DNA from: Polyangiaceae bacterium
GTDB taxonomy: Bacteria > Myxococcota_A > Polyangia > Polyangiales > Polyangiaceae
Assembly: GCA_020633235.1 (NCBI GenBank)
Contig: JACKEA010000002.1
Coordinates: 1,240,001 to 1,304,000 of the forward strand
Reading direction: 5' to 3'
DNA length: 64,000 nucleotides
Below are positions 8,979-16,888 of the stretch, piece by piece. The position numbers and the translations under genes are program-made. Numbering within the stretch: the stretch's first letter is position 1; every line of letters starts with the position of its first letter. A model generated the notes under the pieces. It made no database searches and was not told the DNA's origin. It saw only the letters and a list, made by a program, of their open reading frames with translations.

Positions 8979-8984
8979 TACCCT
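8979..8984 (+). promoter_or_regulatory. Candidate -10 element before the TerB gene
   Basis: TACCCT lies 8 bases before the ATG at 8993 with no ribosome-binding site in between, the same arrangement as at other genes in this window. Confidence 0.4.
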
Positions 8985-8992
8985 TCCGCCCC

Positions 8993-9415
8993 ATGAGCGG
9001 CATCGACATGTCTGCAGCCCACGACCTGCCCGCCCCGAAGCTCGAGGCACTGGTGGAGATGATGTACCTGGCGGCCTCCGCCGACGGCGAGTTCTCCGAC
9101 ATCGAGAAGGAGCACTTCGGCAAGAGCGTGGAGTCCCTCACCAACGGGCGCATCGCCGGCGCGGACATGGCCGCGTTGCTCGAGCGCATGAAGAAGGATC
9201 TGGACTCGGAGGGTCGCAGCGCACGGCTCGCCGCCGTAAAGGAGCGATTGCCGGACGCTGCGGCGCGCAAGGTCGCCCTGTCCCTCGCCATTCAGGTGAC
9301 GGCGGCGGACGGCATCATCCGCACCAGCGAGCGCGAGCTGATTCTGGAGACGGCCGAGACGCTGGACATCGATCGCGACGAGGCCGCGGATCTAGTCCGC
9401 GACCTGTCGCCCTGA
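8993..9415 (+). CDS. TerB-like (tellurite-resistance / DjlA N-terminal) domain protein
   Basis: 140 residues, all-helical, with two internally similar halves. The first has LVEMMYLAASADGEFSDIE and the second LSLAIQVTAADGIIRTSERE. The DG-x-E acidic loops are the mark of TerB domains, which bind divalent metal ions in known structures. Stand-alone TerB proteins are common in bacteria, but their roles are poorly known (stress, membrane-linked complexes). No other ter genes are seen nearby. It converges with the membrane-protein gene that ends at 9420. Confidence 0.85.
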   Translation: MSGIDMSAAHDLPAPKLEALVEMMYLAASADGEFSDIEKEHFGKSVESLTNGRIAGADMAALLERMKKDLDSEGRSARLAAVKERLPDAAARKVALSLAIQVTAADGIIRTSERELILETAETLDIDRDEAADLVRDLSP

Positions 9416-9419
9416 ACGA

Positions 9420-10424
9420 CTACGGCCCGGTGATCTTGGCGCCCGCTCCGAGCGCCTGAGTCTTGCCCGTCACCTTGGTACCGGAGAACGTGATCTTCGC
9501 GTTCCCGAGCGCCTTGGCCGCGAACTGCTTGCCGGTGATGCTGCCGCCAGTGACGGTGATCACGGCGTTGGCTCCGGCGGACAGCGCGATGGGCGCCGTG
9601 ATGTTCACGTTCACGAGCTCCACGTGGCAGCCGCCGCCGGCGTTGATGGCCATGCCGCTCGAGATGTCCGCGGTCACGCCCTCGATCTTGACGTGCTTGC
9701 TTCCGCCGCAGTTGTACATGCTCTTGCCGTCCCAGCTCACCGTTTCTGCCGGGCCCGTGGCCGCCTTGGTGCCGCTGGTGGAGTCCGACGCCTGGCTGTA
9801 GATGTACCAGCCGAGGCCCGCCAGGCCGATCAGCACGATGCCCACGATCACGCAGCCCGCGCCGTACCAGATCAGGTTGCTCTTGGCCTTGTCCTTGAGC
9901 TGCTGGCCGAGCTTGTCGGTGTTGATGCCTTCGCTGCTGCTGGCGTCGATCTTGAGACCGCCGATGTTGAAGCGCGCCTTCACCTCGTAGTTGCTCGGAT
10001 CCAGCCGCTCCTTCGCTTCCTGCGCGAAGGCTCCGCCGATGGCCTGCGCCGCCGTGGGCGGAGGCGGAGGCATCTGCCCCATGGGCTGAGGCATGGCGGG
10101 CATGTCCAGCTGCGCCTGGAGCTCCAGCTGCGTGATCTGCGCCCCCACCTGCGCCGCCTGCTGGCTGCACGCCTGGATGATCTCCGCCGAGTAGTACGGC
10201 AGGCTGCCGGGCAGCGTTTGCAACGCGACCTGGTTGGTCGAGAGCTTCTGCTCGATCACCTGCTTGGCGGCGTTCATCACCGCGGACTGCAGCCACTGCG
10301 TGGCCTGACCCGGATCCCCCTGGGTGGTGAAGGTGACCGTGCCCCACAGCTTGCCGCTGACGTGCTGCTGGGTCGCTGGATCTACGAATGGACCAATCGG
10401 CCCGCCGAATTGCCCCTGATGCAT
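9420..10424 (-). CDS. Single-span membrane protein with repetitive beta-rich C-terminal domain
   Basis: 334 residues, no recognised family. About 100 residues of mixed alpha/beta are followed by a helical stretch rich in Gln and Ala, a Pro-rich patch (MPPPPP, about residue 115), and one transmembrane helix near 200-220 (VIVGIVLIGLAGLGWYI). The last 110 residues repeat short strands with Gly/Asn turns (for example ANAVITVTGGSITG), suggesting a small beta-solenoid outside the membrane. TATAGA lies 8 bases before the ATG, so it may have its own leaderless promoter. The acyl-CoA synthetase stop is only 25 bases upstream, so read-through is also possible. Confidence 0.7.
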   Translation of the reverse strand: MHQGQFGGPIGPFVDPATQQHVSGKLWGTVTFTTQGDPGQATQWLQSAVMNAAKQVIEQKLSTNQVALQTLPGSLPYYSAEIIQACSQQAAQVGAQITQLELQAQLDMPAMPQPMGQMPPPPPTAAQAIGGAFAQEAKERLDPSNYEVKARFNIGGLKIDASSSEGINTDKLGQQLKDKAKSNLIWYGAGCVIVGIVLIGLAGLGWYIYSQASDSTSGTKAATGPAETVSWDGKSMYNCGGSKHVKIEGVTADISSGMAINAGGGCHVELVNVNITAPIALSAGANAVITVTGGSITGKQFAAKALGNAKITFSGTKVTGKTQALGAGAKITGP

Positions 10425-10449
10425 GGCCGGACTCTATAGCGTTAGCGAT

Positions 10450-12090
10450 CTAGACGTCGATGGCTTTCTTGGAGCCCACGCGGTTTCTGAGCTCGTACTT
10501 CTGCACCTTGCCGGTGGAGGTGCGCGGCAGCTCTCCGAACACCACGGCCTTCGGTGCCTTGAACGACGCCAGGTGCTCCTTGCAGTGCTGGATGATCTCC
10601 TGCTCCGTGGCGCTGGCGCCGGCCCGGAGCTCCACGAACGCGCAGGGCGACTCGCCCCAGCGCTCGTCGGGCTTGGCCACCACCGCCGCGGACAGCACCG
10701 CCGGGTGCCGATACAGGACGTCCTCCACCTCGATGCTGGAGATGTTCTCGCCGCCGGAGATGATGATGTCCTTGCTGCGGTCCTTGATCTTGACGTAGCC
10801 GTCGGGGTTCATCACGCCCAGGTCCCCGCTGTGGAACCAGCCCCCGGCGAACGCCGCGGTCGTGGCAGAAGGGTTCTTCAAGTACCCCTTCATCGTGATG
10901 TTCCCCCGGAACATCAGCTCCCCCATGGTCTCGCCGTCCGCCGGCACGGGCTCCATCGTGCGCGGGTCGAGCACGGTGAAAGCGCTCTGCAGCTGGTAGC
11001 GCACGCCCTGCCGCGCGTTCTTCTGGGCGCGCTCGGCGATCGAGAGATCGGCCCAGTCTTCGTGCACCTCACACACGGCCGCGGGTCCGTAGGTCTCGGT
11101 CAGGCCATACACGTGGGTGAGCTCGAAGCCGAGCTCCGCCATGCCCTCGATCATCGCCGCCGGCGGCGCTGCTCCCGCCACCATGGCGTGCACCCGGTGC
11201 TGGATCCCCTGCTTCAGCTCGGCCGGAGCGTTCAACAGCGTGGTCTGCACGATGGGCGCGCCGCAGTAGTGGGTCACCCGGTGCTCGCGGATGGCGTCGA
11301 ACACGGCCTTGGCCTCCACCTTGCGCAGGCACACGTTCACCCCCGCCCGCGCGGCGATGGTCCAGGGAAAGCACCAGCCGTTGCAGTGGAACATGGGCAG
11401 CGTCCACAGGTACACGGCGTGCCGCTGCACGTCGCAATCCAGCGCGTTCGAGATGGCGTTCAGGTACGCACCGCGGTGGTGGTACACGACGCCCTTGGGG
11501 TTGCCGGTCGTTCCCGAGGTGTAGTTCAAGCAGATCGCGTCCCACTCGTCCTCGGGGCGCTGCCACGCGAAGCTCGGATCGCCCTCCGCCAAGAGCGCCT
11601 CGTACTCTATGCTGCCCACCCGCGACCCGGGCCCCGAGTACTCCGGGTCGTCCACGTCCACCACCAAGATCTCGCGCCCCAGCTGGGCCACCGCGGCGCG
11701 CCCGAGCTCCGCCAGCTCCGGATCCACGAGCAGCACCTTGGACTCGGCGTGTCCCAGCATGAAGGCGAGGGTCTCGGCGTCCAGCCGCGTGTTCAGCGTG
11801 TTCAGCACCGCGCCGTTCATGGGCACGCCAAAGTGCACCTCGCACATCGCCGGCACGTTCGGCAGCAGCACGGAAACGGTGTCTCCGCGCCCCACACCTC
11901 GGCGCGCCAACGCGCTCGCGAGCCGCACGCAGCGCTCGCGCATCTCGCTCCAGGTTCGGCGCAGCGATCCGTGGATTACCGCCACGCGATCCGGATGCAC
12001 GTCCGCTGCCCGCTCCAGAAAATCGATGGGCGTGAGGGGGACGAAGTTGGCGGGCGTCTTTTCGAGACCGAGATCGTAGGGGGACGGCAT
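10450..12090 (-). CDS. Acyl-CoA synthetase (AMP-forming, medium/long-chain type)
   Basis: 546 residues, normal for this family. It carries the AMP-binding P-loop YTSGTTGNPKGV, the adenylation motifs YGLTET and FHSGDLGVM, and the C-terminal catalytic lysine region PRTSTGKVQKYELR. The reaction is fatty or branched carboxylate + ATP + CoA to acyl-CoA + AMP + PPi. The closest recognisable subgroup is that of 3-(methylthio)propionyl/medium-chain synthetases. The ATG at 12090 is preceded by TACCCT 6 bases upstream; an open extension to 12483 lies inside the dehydrogenase gene. It lies downstream of the dehydrogenase and TetR regulator in the same direction, which fits fatty-acid breakdown. Confidence 0.92.
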   Translation of the reverse strand: MPSPYDLGLEKTPANFVPLTPIDFLERAADVHPDRVAVIHGSLRRTWSEMRERCVRLASALARRGVGRGDTVSVLLPNVPAMCEVHFGVPMNGAVLNTLNTRLDAETLAFMLGHAESKVLLVDPELAELGRAAVAQLGREILVVDVDDPEYSGPGSRVGSIEYEALLAEGDPSFAWQRPEDEWDAICLNYTSGTTGNPKGVVYHHRGAYLNAISNALDCDVQRHAVYLWTLPMFHCNGWCFPWTIAARAGVNVCLRKVEAKAVFDAIREHRVTHYCGAPIVQTTLLNAPAELKQGIQHRVHAMVAGAAPPAAMIEGMAELGFELTHVYGLTETYGPAAVCEVHEDWADLSIAERAQKNARQGVRYQLQSAFTVLDPRTMEPVPADGETMGELMFRGNITMKGYLKNPSATTAAFAGGWFHSGDLGVMNPDGYVKIKDRSKDIIISGGENISSIEVEDVLYRHPAVLSAAVVAKPDERWGESPCAFVELRAGASATEQEIIQHCKEHLASFKAPKAVVFGELPRTSTGKVQKYELRNRVGSKKAIDV

Positions 12091-12096
12091 CTCCCG

Positions 12097-12102
12097 AGGG
12101 TA
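12097..12102 (-). promoter_or_regulatory. Candidate -10 element before the acyl-CoA synthetase gene
   Basis: Read on the minus strand, TACCCT lies 6 bases before the ATG at 12090. It may give the synthetase its own leaderless transcript in addition to read-through from the dehydrogenase gene. Confidence 0.4.
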
Positions 12103-12200
12103 CGCCCATCTCGCCGGCTGGGCGACGCTGCCCACGCCCCGCCAGATCCTTGCTCGACTATTGTTGGTCCGGCGCGAACCCCGTCGCGCCGCGGACGCCG

Positions 12201-14114
12201 CTATCCCGCGGCGCGCTCGGCTTCGTCCTCCGCGGCGGAGAGGCGCGACAGGAGTCGGCCACCCGTGCTCGTGATCGAATCGTACAGGTAGCGGCTGCGG
12301 GGCTCGGCGCGCTCCAGATAGCGCTCGAGCACGTCCGCGCGTTCCGGATGCCTCTTCGCCTGGCCCAGCAAGATCTCGCACACCAGCTCGTCGGCCAGGA
12401 GCTGCGTGAGGCGCTCCGCGTGCAGCATGGCCACCGCGAAGTCGCGCTTGGGATCCCAGTTCTTGAAGAACGCCGTGGGCCACTCGGAAAGCGGCTTGCC
12501 GGACAGGCCGCGCACCTTGGCGCCCGCCGTGCGGCGGAGCAGGTGCTGCTGCGCGCCGAGGGACAGCATCTGGATGCGCGCCACACGGCGCTCCAGCGGA
12601 TCCCGCGACGAGAGCCAGCGCCAGCGCGTCTGCGCCATGCGCTTCACGAAGCCGCGGGGGTTCTTCATGATGCCGCCCAGGGTGTCCTTCATCGCCATCA
12701 GCGCCTGGATCTGACTGGTGCCCTCGTAGATGGGCATCACCATCGCGTCGCGCACCAGCTTCTCCGCGCCGTACTCGCGCATGTATCCGGCGCCACCCAG
12801 GATCTGCACCGCGCGGCGCCCCATTTCCACGGCGCGCTCGCTGGCCAGGTACTTCAAGAGCGGAGTCACTCGCCGTGCTTCCGCCTGGTGCCGCCTGATG
12901 GCGCGATCGCGAGACAGATCACCGGTGTTCGAGGCGAGCCCCCGCAGCGTCAGCTTCTGTGCCATCTCCTCGTGGAAGCCGCCGTGCATGGCCATCGCCC
13001 GCAGCGCCTGGATGTCCGTCTGCATCTCTTCCAGGTAGTCCGCGATCATCTCGTGACGCTCGATGGGCTTGCCCATGCTGCGCCGCTCCGCTGCGTAGGC
13101 CGTGGCAATGCGATGGGCCGCCTCGCACAGGCCGATGCTCTCGAAGCCGACGGACAGGCGAGCGTTGTTCATCAGCACCAGCATGTACTTGAAGCCCTCG
13201 CCGCGCTGGCCCACCAAGTGCGCCGGAGCGCGATCGAAGGTGAGCGCCGCGGTGGCGGAGCCGTGGTGCCCCATCTTCTCTTCCACCCGATCCACGGTGA
13301 CGATGCGCTTGCGATTGCCGTCCGCGTCTTCTTCGTAGGTGGGCACCAGGAACATGGACAGGCCCGAGAGCCCCGCCATCGGATCGTTCGGATCGCCGGC
13401 CTTCTCCGTGCGGGCGATCACGAAGTGGTACTTGCCGTGTCCGGAGGTGATGAAGATCTTCTGCCCCGTCACGAACCAGTTGCCGTCTTCGTCCTGCTCG
13501 CCCACGGCCTTCAGCGCCGCCATGTCGCTGCCGGCGTCGGGCTCGGTGATGTCCATGCACCCCCAGGCGTTGCCCTGACGGATCTCCTCGATGTACTCGG
13601 CGAAGCGCGTCTTGGAAATCTCGTGCGTCTCGGGATCGATCTCGGTGGTGCCTTCGCGAATGCTCAAGAGCAGCATCGCCAGCGCCATGCCACCGTGAAA
13701 CCCATGGTGTGCCATCACGCTCACGTCCGCCCGGGCCAGCACCTCGGTGTTGATCAGGTACATCAAGAACGGCGCGTTCATACCGCCCAGCTCCCGCGGC
13801 AGACACATGCCGTGGATTTCGAGCTCGCGGATGCGCTCCATGACGTGGTTCATCGCGTCCGGCTGCACCACCTCGCCGTCCTTCAGGTGCACGCCCACTT
13901 CGTCGATGGCCAGGGAGTGGGGCGCTACCTCGTCCGCGGCGAACTCCCCCATCATCTCCAGCATGTCGCGGTAGACCTGCTTGGCTTCCTCCGGATCCGA
14001 GAACGCGGCGCCTTCGCCAAAGCGGGTCTCGTTGATCTCGAGCAGGGAATCCCAGTCGATCCCGCGGTCCAGGTAGTAGCCCAGGTCCTCGTTGTCCTTC
14101 ACGAAGTTCGCCAT
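12201..14114 (-). CDS. Acyl-CoA dehydrogenase with extended C-terminal domain
   Basis: 637 residues, about 200 longer than classic enzymes but usual for the three-domain subgroup with an extra C-terminal helical domain. FAD and substrate motifs are seen: ITEPDAGSDMAAL, KIFITSGHGKY, GLSMFLVP, and the C-terminal QILGGAGYMREYGAEKLVRDA with PIYEGTSQIQ; the catalytic Glu is expected in the last block. It oxidises acyl-CoA to trans-2-enoyl-CoA, passing electrons to ETF. GAGGTGACG precedes the ATG at 14114. It follows the TetR gene by 10 bases, so that regulator very likely controls it. Confidence 0.93.
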   Translation of the reverse strand: MANFVKDNEDLGYYLDRGIDWDSLLEINETRFGEGAAFSDPEEAKQVYRDMLEMMGEFAADEVAPHSLAIDEVGVHLKDGEVVQPDAMNHVMERIRELEIHGMCLPRELGGMNAPFLMYLINTEVLARADVSVMAHHGFHGGMALAMLLLSIREGTTEIDPETHEISKTRFAEYIEEIRQGNAWGCMDITEPDAGSDMAALKAVGEQDEDGNWFVTGQKIFITSGHGKYHFVIARTEKAGDPNDPMAGLSGLSMFLVPTYEEDADGNRKRIVTVDRVEEKMGHHGSATAALTFDRAPAHLVGQRGEGFKYMLVLMNNARLSVGFESIGLCEAAHRIATAYAAERRSMGKPIERHEMIADYLEEMQTDIQALRAMAMHGGFHEEMAQKLTLRGLASNTGDLSRDRAIRRHQAEARRVTPLLKYLASERAVEMGRRAVQILGGAGYMREYGAEKLVRDAMVMPIYEGTSQIQALMAMKDTLGGIMKNPRGFVKRMAQTRWRWLSSRDPLERRVARIQMLSLGAQQHLLRRTAGAKVRGLSGKPLSEWPTAFFKNWDPKRDFAVAMLHAERLTQLLADELVCEILLGQAKRHPERADVLERYLERAEPRSRYLYDSITSTGGRLLSRLSAAEDEAERAAG

Positions 14115-14124
14115 TTTCGTCACC

Positions 14125-14811
14125 TCAGTCTTTCGTCGCTTCCCCGAACAGCCCCCTCGACACTTCATCCCCCGAGACCACGCTGCTTCGAGCCTGGCCT
14201 GTGAACATCGCCGCCTTGGCCATGCGCAAGAGCTCCCGCTCCAGACGCTTCTGCGGAGCGCCGCGCTCGGAGCTCGCCGGCATCAGCGGGCTGAAGCTCT
14301 CCGACAGCGTCACCCCGCACACGAACAGCACGATGGCCTGGAACAGGTACGCCTCGGGATCCAGCTCCGGCCACAGGTCGCCGCGCCCCTGCCCGCTCTC
14401 GAGATAGCGCGACAAGTTCACGACCACCGGCTTCACGTGCTTCTTCAGGCGCTCGCGCATGTCGTCCGGTCGATCGAGGGCCTCGCGAATCAGTAGCCGC
14501 CCGCGATCCGGATCCTCCGAAAAGAAGGAGACGATCTCCGCCGTCACCGCGTCGAACTGTCCCTCCCCCGCGGTGGCCGCGAGCAGCACCTTGGGCAGCG
14601 TGTCGTTCCAGCGCGCGAGCACGTCGTCGAGCACCGCCTGACGCAGCGCTTCCTTGCTCGCGAAGTGATAAAGCAAGCTCGGCTTCTTGATGCCGACGGC
14701 GTCCGCGATCTCTTGCAGCGCGGTGCCGTCGTAGCCCTGAGCCGCAAACAGCCGTGTGGCCGCGCTTACGATCTCGCGACGCATGTCGCTCTTGGGCTCG
14801 ATGGCTTGCAT
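14125..14811 (-). CDS. TetR-family transcriptional regulator
   Basis: 228 residues. The N-terminal helix-turn-helix is typical: EIVSAATRLFAAQGYDGTALQEIADAVGIKKPSLLYHF at about residues 13-50 with the usual recognition-helix pattern. The C-terminal ligand-binding half is helical and unlike named subfamilies. It heads the genes for acyl-CoA dehydrogenase and acyl-CoA synthetase, so it probably represses them and responds to an acyl-CoA or fatty acid. A perfect palindrome lies about 30 bases upstream and is a likely autoregulatory operator. The start at 14811 is the ATG before the HTH; ATG at residue 10 is possible. Confidence 0.9.
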   Translation of the reverse strand: MQAIEPKSDMRREIVSAATRLFAAQGYDGTALQEIADAVGIKKPSLLYHFASKEALRQAVLDDVLARWNDTLPKVLLAATAGEGQFDAVTAEIVSFFSEDPDRGRLLIREALDRPDDMRERLKKHVKPVVVNLSRYLESGQGRGDLWPELDPEAYLFQAIVLFVCGVTLSESFSPLMPASSERGAPQKRLERELLRMAKAAMFTGQARSSVVSGDEVSRGLFGEATKD

Positions 14812-14838
14812 GGGTACCTACCGGACGTTCGGCGTTTA

Positions 14839-14854
14839 CCTACCACTTGGTAGG
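14839..14854. promoter_or_regulatory. Palindromic operator candidate for the TetR regulator
   Basis: CCTACCACTTGGTAGG is a perfect 7-2-7 inverted repeat in the TetR promoter region. The half-site TACCTACC recurs 22 bases away at 14815-14822, closer to the start codon. Size, symmetry and position fit a TetR-family binding site. Which protein binds is inferred. Confidence 0.6.
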
Positions 14855-14890
14855 CTGGTTCGCAAAGGGGTGTGGCAGCGGCGGACCAAC

Positions 14891-14909
14891 ACCCAAGAAA
14901 TCATTGGGT
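14891..14909. promoter_or_regulatory. Inverted repeat upstream of the toxin-antitoxin-like pair
   Basis: ACCCAA and TTGGGT arms flank a 7-base spacer in a locally AT-richer stretch about 85 bases before the small antitoxin-like gene. It could be an operator for that pair, or a second site for the divergent TetR gene. No terminator-like T run follows. Confidence 0.35.
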
Positions 14910-14978
14910 ATTTCTATCTCTGGGGGAACCCTCGAAGGAAGGGAGCCTCGCGTTCGAGTGCCCCTCGCGAGCGGGAGT

Positions 14979-14984
14979 TATGCT
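14979..14984 (+). promoter_or_regulatory. Candidate -10 element before the antitoxin-like gene
   Basis: TATGCT ends 7 bases before the ATG at 14992, which supports that start and suggests a leaderless transcript for the two-gene unit. Confidence 0.45.
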
Positions 14985-14991
14985 GCGAGGC

Positions 14992-15240
14992 ATGGACGAG
15001 CGCGCGAACATCCGGAAGCTGAGGCGCGGCCAGCAGGCGGCCGCGGCGCGCAAGCTCGAGCTGGCGCGTGCCGAAGGCCCACGGCCGGAGCAGGCCGTCG
15101 CCGAGGCGCTCGACGCGCTCGACGCGCTCGCGGAGATGGATCTTTGGCCAGGTCCACGCGACGAGGTCAGCGAACGCGCGGTCCAAGAGGTGCGCCGCCG
15201 CTGGGCGCGCATCCAGAGGCATGCCCGCGCGGCGCGCTAA
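14992..15240 (+). CDS. Small helical protein, probable antitoxin partner of the nucleotidyltransferase
   Basis: 82 residues, highly charged and predicted helical, rich in Arg, Ala and Glu. No DNA-binding motif is obvious. It starts with MDERANIRKLRRGQQ, 7 bases after TATGCT; longer in-frame starts upstream read poorly. Its 3' end overlaps the nucleotidyltransferase gene by 20 bases. Such a small gene overlapping an AbiEii-type nucleotidyltransferase is the usual order of antitoxin then toxin. Function is inferred from position only. Confidence 0.6.
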   Translation: MDERANIRKLRRGQQAAAARKLELARAEGPRPEQAVAEALDALDALAEMDLWPGPRDEVSERAVQEVRRRWARIQRHARAAR

Positions 15241-15847
15241 CGCGCGGGGGCGCATCGAGGACGCCCTGTCGGCGCTCGTCGGCGCACTGCACGCGTCGGC
15301 TGCTCCGTGGATGGTGATTGGCGGGATTGCGGTCATCGCCCGCGGTGTTCGCCGGTTGACGACGGACATCGACGCCGTCGTCCGCGGTGACGCTGTCGAG
15401 ATGCGCGCCCTACTCGCGCTCTTGGCGCACCACGGAATCGTCTCGCGTATCGAGGACCCGCTGCGCTTTGCCGAACGGAACCTCGTGCGTCACACGCCGA
15501 GCGGCGTCGACCTGGATATCTCGCTCGCGTGGTCCGGGTTCGAGAAGGAAGCGTTGGACGCCCGTACAGAAGCGAAATTCGGACGTACCCAGGCGCCCAT
15601 GGCAACACCGGAGGCGCTGGTCGTGTTCAAGGCCATCGCGGCACGACCGAAGGATCTGGACGACATTCATGCGCTGCTGGCGCTGCATCCAGACATTGAC
15701 GTCGCGCGAGTGCGTGCCCACGTGCAGCAGCTCGCCGAGCTCGCTGGCGACGACGAGATCGAAAAGGGCTTCGAAACCGCGGTCGCCAAGGCACGCGCGA
15801 TCCCGCGCCGGAGCGCCAAGGCGCGACCGAAGAAGCCGCGGCAATGA
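15221..15847 (+). CDS. Nucleotidyltransferase, AbiEii/AbiGii toxin-like
   Basis: 208 residues. The nucleotidyltransferase fold is marked by IGGIAVIARG followed by TDIDAVV, giving the G-G and DxD metal-binding pattern near residues 32-52; a third acidic strand VDLDISLAW follows. Related AbiEii/MenA-type toxins transfer nucleotides onto tRNA ends or other targets and are silenced by a neighbouring antitoxin. Start ATG 15221 lies within the end of the upstream small gene. The C-terminus is a basic Lys/Arg tail. It could instead be a housekeeping-type nucleotidyltransferase of unknown target. Confidence 0.72.
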   Translation: MPARRANARGRIEDALSALVGALHASAAPWMVIGGIAVIARGVRRLTTDIDAVVRGDAVEMRALLALLAHHGIVSRIEDPLRFAERNLVRHTPSGVDLDISLAWSGFEKEALDARTEAKFGRTQAPMATPEALVVFKAIAARPKDLDDIHALLALHPDIDVARVRAHVQQLAELAGDDEIEKGFETAVAKARAIPRRSAKARPKKPRQ

Positions 15848-15848
15848 C

Positions 15849-16703
15849 TCAGGCGAGCAGGAACCAGGCGACGAGTGCCACCATTGCCACCAAGAGCGCC
15901 AGGTTCACGAGCGACAGCGCGACGATGGCGGGGCCCACGCCGTGCCTCACGTAGAACTCGGCGACGCGCTTCATGAGCCACGGATCACCGCGGCGCAGCG
16001 GGCGCTTGCCGTCCCGCGCCGCGAGCTCCTTCACCGTCGCTAGATGCTCGGCGTAGTCCTTCTCCAGGTTGCCGCTGCCGCGCAAGGTCACCTTGTTGCC
16101 GCCAGTGCGGGCGCGACCCGACACCATCCCCGGCGGCCAGGTGCTCACTGCGGTGGCGTCCTCGAAGTACGTGCTGAGAAAGACCTTCCTGAGAGCGCGG
16201 TTGCCTTCCAGACACACGTAGCCGTCGGGACCGATCCACTGCTCCGCACTGGTGATTCCCGGAAACACGCCTTCCCGTAGAATTGCCACCGGGCGAAAGC
16301 CGAGGGCCTTGGCGGCGGTGAGGATGGCCGGCGAGAAGGCGTCACCGTGGGCGGCGTCTTCCTTCAGGTGGCAGACGTAGAGCCAAGAATACACGCGCCG
16401 CCACCACAAGACGGGCGAAGCGTTCGTCTCCAGGAACTTGCGCGTCGCGGACGCCTCCGCCGAGCGATCCGGCTCCTGCGCGGCAGGCGGCGGTACGCTC
16501 GAACGCGCGGCGCTCGGCGGCGGGCGGATGTCCTCGGCCTCGACGACCGCGGGCGCTTGCTCGCTCGGAGCGTCGGCGTCCGGCGGCTCGGCCGTGGCCG
16601 CTTGTGCCACCGCTGGCTCGTCGGTCGCGTCCACCCTCGGCGGCTCTGCCTCTGCGGCTTCCGGTGGCTCGTCGGTCGCTTCCTTCGCGGCGTCCTCCGC
16701 CAT
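15849..16703 (-). CDS. Uncharacterised protein with acidic Pro/Ala N-terminus and C-terminal membrane anchor
   Basis: 284 residues. The first 90 residues are low-complexity Ala, Glu, Pro and Asp and probably disordered. The middle holds a compact domain with conserved-looking aromatic residues (WWRRVYSWLYVCHLKED, then GYVCLEGNRALRKVFL). The last 25 residues form a hydrophobic helix, giving a tail-anchored layout. TATCGT lies 8 bases before the ATG. No family is recognised. Its stop is one base from the nucleotidyltransferase stop (convergent). Confidence 0.65.
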   Translation of the reverse strand: MAEDAAKEATDEPPEAAEAEPPRVDATDEPAVAQAATAEPPDADAPSEQAPAVVEAEDIRPPPSAARSSVPPPAAQEPDRSAEASATRKFLETNASPVLWWRRVYSWLYVCHLKEDAAHGDAFSPAILTAAKALGFRPVAILREGVFPGITSAEQWIGPDGYVCLEGNRALRKVFLSTYFEDATAVSTWPPGMVSGRARTGGNKVTLRGSGNLEKDYAEHLATVKELAARDGKRPLRRGDPWLMKRVAEFYVRHGVGPAIVALSLVNLALLVAMVALVAWFLLA

Positions 16704-16773
16704 GGCGCACCACGATACACGACCGGGGCGCGCGGAGCGACTCGGCCGTCGCCGCTGGATCTGCCACTATTGG

Positions 16774-16882
16774 TTCGGGCTGAAGGAAATCTTGAAGCGG
16801 TTCGACCAGCTCGAGACGCGATGAGCGGATTGAGGCGCTGGCCAAGCGCGCTGACGCACTCGAAGCGAAGTTGGGCTGTTAG
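16774..16882 (+). pseudogene. Possible remnant of a coiled-coil protein with a frameshift
   Basis: One frame reads FGLKEILKRFDQLETR then stops at 16822-16824; the next frame, starting at 16820, reads DERIEALAKRADALEAKLGC then TAG. Joined, they make a regular heptad coiled coil, as if one base had been gained or lost near 16819. No plausible start or longer upstream part is seen. It could be a decayed gene end or chance. Confidence 0.3.
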
Positions 16883-16888
16883 CGGGTC

